Positions 63,486-64,000 of a stretch of DNA of 64,000 bases are shown here, one piece after another (the stretch's first letter is position 1; the number at the start of each line of letters is the position of its first letter). The DNA is from Acinetobacter sp. XH1741 (GTDB lineage Bacteria > Pseudomonadota > Gammaproteobacteria > Pseudomonadales > Moraxellaceae): assembly GCF_041021895.1 (NCBI RefSeq), contig NZ_CP157428.1, positions 930,001 through 994,000 on the forward strand, written 5' to 3'. The notes beneath the pieces are model-generated. The model made no database searches. It was not told the DNA's origin and saw only the letters and a program-made list of their open reading frames with translations. Position numbers and translations under genes: made by a program.

Positions 63486-64000
63486 ATGAAGAGGAACGTT
63501 ACTCATAGCTTTTTGTTGGGCCTGTGCGCAATAACACTAAGTGCTTGTCAGAGCACTCATAATGTATTGGATACTGTTCGTATTAAGCAGGCTGAACAAG
63601 AAAATTTGGGGCAGAATGCAGCAATATATTGTTCTGGCGCAAAAAGTTGCGAATTTGAACGGCTAAATGATATTACTGTTGTTGATGCACAGACACGCAG
63701 AATTAGTAATCAGGCAATTCATCAAGGAATTGTAAGATTAAATGGTTCGGTGTTGAGTCAAAGCAATAGCTTGTATTTATCTGTGCCTGCTAAGCAATAT
63801 GAAGTGGTGATTCGTTACTATCCGATTTCTCCAGATCGGGCAGAAACCATCCATGTTATTCACCAATTCAAAGCTAATCATCGCTATATGTTTAAAATGT
63901 ACCGAGACAAATCTAACCGTTCGGGTAGTTTGCTCAATGTTTCTGTACCAGATCCATTATGTGTTGACTTAGAGCAGGATGGGCGTGTAATTCGCCGTTT
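63486..64000 (+). CDS. Lipoprotein, 3' end cut by window
   Basis: The frame is open from ATG 63486 to the window end (171 codons visible). Signal peptide core FLLGLCAITL and lipobox LSAC give a lipidated Cys at about residue 21, followed by QSTHNV. The mature part shows CSGAKSCEF and a beta-rich domain, with no recognised family. It lies 112 bases after leuD. Likely independent of leucine synthesis although inside the leu locus. Confidence 0.8.
   Translation, partial: MKRNVTHSFLLGLCAITLSACQSTHNVLDTVRIKQAEQENLGQNAAIYCSGAKSCEFERLNDITVVDAQTRRISNQAIHQGIVRLNGSVLSQSNSLYLSVPAKQYEVVIRYYPISPDRAETIHVIHQFKANHRYMFKMYRDKSNRSGSLLNVSVPDPLCVDLEQDGRVIRR

Overview
The window reads as chromosomal DNA of an Acinetobacter of the calcoaceticus-baumannii group. 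The evidence is low GC, gammaproteobacterial housekeeping genes, an essentially complete AbeM-type MATE pump that closely matches the A. baumannii protein as I remember it, scattered type II secretion genes, and a Cys-free type B L31. The species is inferred from recalled protein sequences, not from a search. I see no prophage, insertion sequence, integron, CRISPR array or obvious genomic island; this is mostly core genome with short non-coding repeats.

Layout. 1-8.4 kb: 3' part of pnp, a CorA-type transporter, cbpA-cbpM, a LysE exporter, hslO and a Kef-type antiporter. 8.4-16.5 kb: priA, gspF-gspG, two small membrane proteins, a CsaA-like tRNA-binding protein, lnt and corC. 16.5-24 kb: tusA-like gene, an exported protein, ETF-QO, DUF1285, murI, a DUF4062 protein, hemH, an MBL hydrolase and yacG. 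24-30 kb: TrmB-like methyltransferase, flavoprotein, GFA enzyme, a fluoride riboswitch with crcB, HopJ-like protein, zinc-regulated rpmE2 and an ABC1 kinase. 30-38 kb: two SfnB/DszC-like flavoenzymes, abeM, a DMT transporter, hemW, an SDR/LysR divergent pair and two tandem tRNA-Lys genes. 38-50 kb: acyl-CoA synthetase, rne, rluC, an HAD phosphatase, WYL regulator, GST, DUF1345 and an orphan LysR regulator. 50-64 kb: NAPE-PLD-like MBL protein, katG, ptsP-rppH, HAD-IB, DUF2252, a HExxH protein, LysR, DUF2061 under a Fur box, leuC-leuD and the start of a lipoprotein gene cut by the window end.

The most rewarding signals are regulatory. (1) A fluoride riboswitch upstream of crcB is followed by mutually exclusive hairpins and a 15-codon leader ORF whose ribosome site lies inside the sequestering stem and whose stop abuts the crcB ribosome site. 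This suggests a translational ON switch working through translational coupling. (2) A perfect 12-bp Zur-like palindrome lies on the -10 of rpmE2. (3) A 16/19 Fur box overlaps the -35 of a DUF2061 membrane protein gene. (4) Two diverged copies of one dispersed non-coding element lie about 24 kb apart in opposite orientations. (5) The last codons and stop of the ETF-QO gene are duplicated around a strong hairpin.

I found no clear new multi-gene defence or metabolic system. The best single-gene candidates for unknown biology are the DUF4062 protein, the divergent TrmB-like enzyme and the DUF2252 kinase-fold protein.
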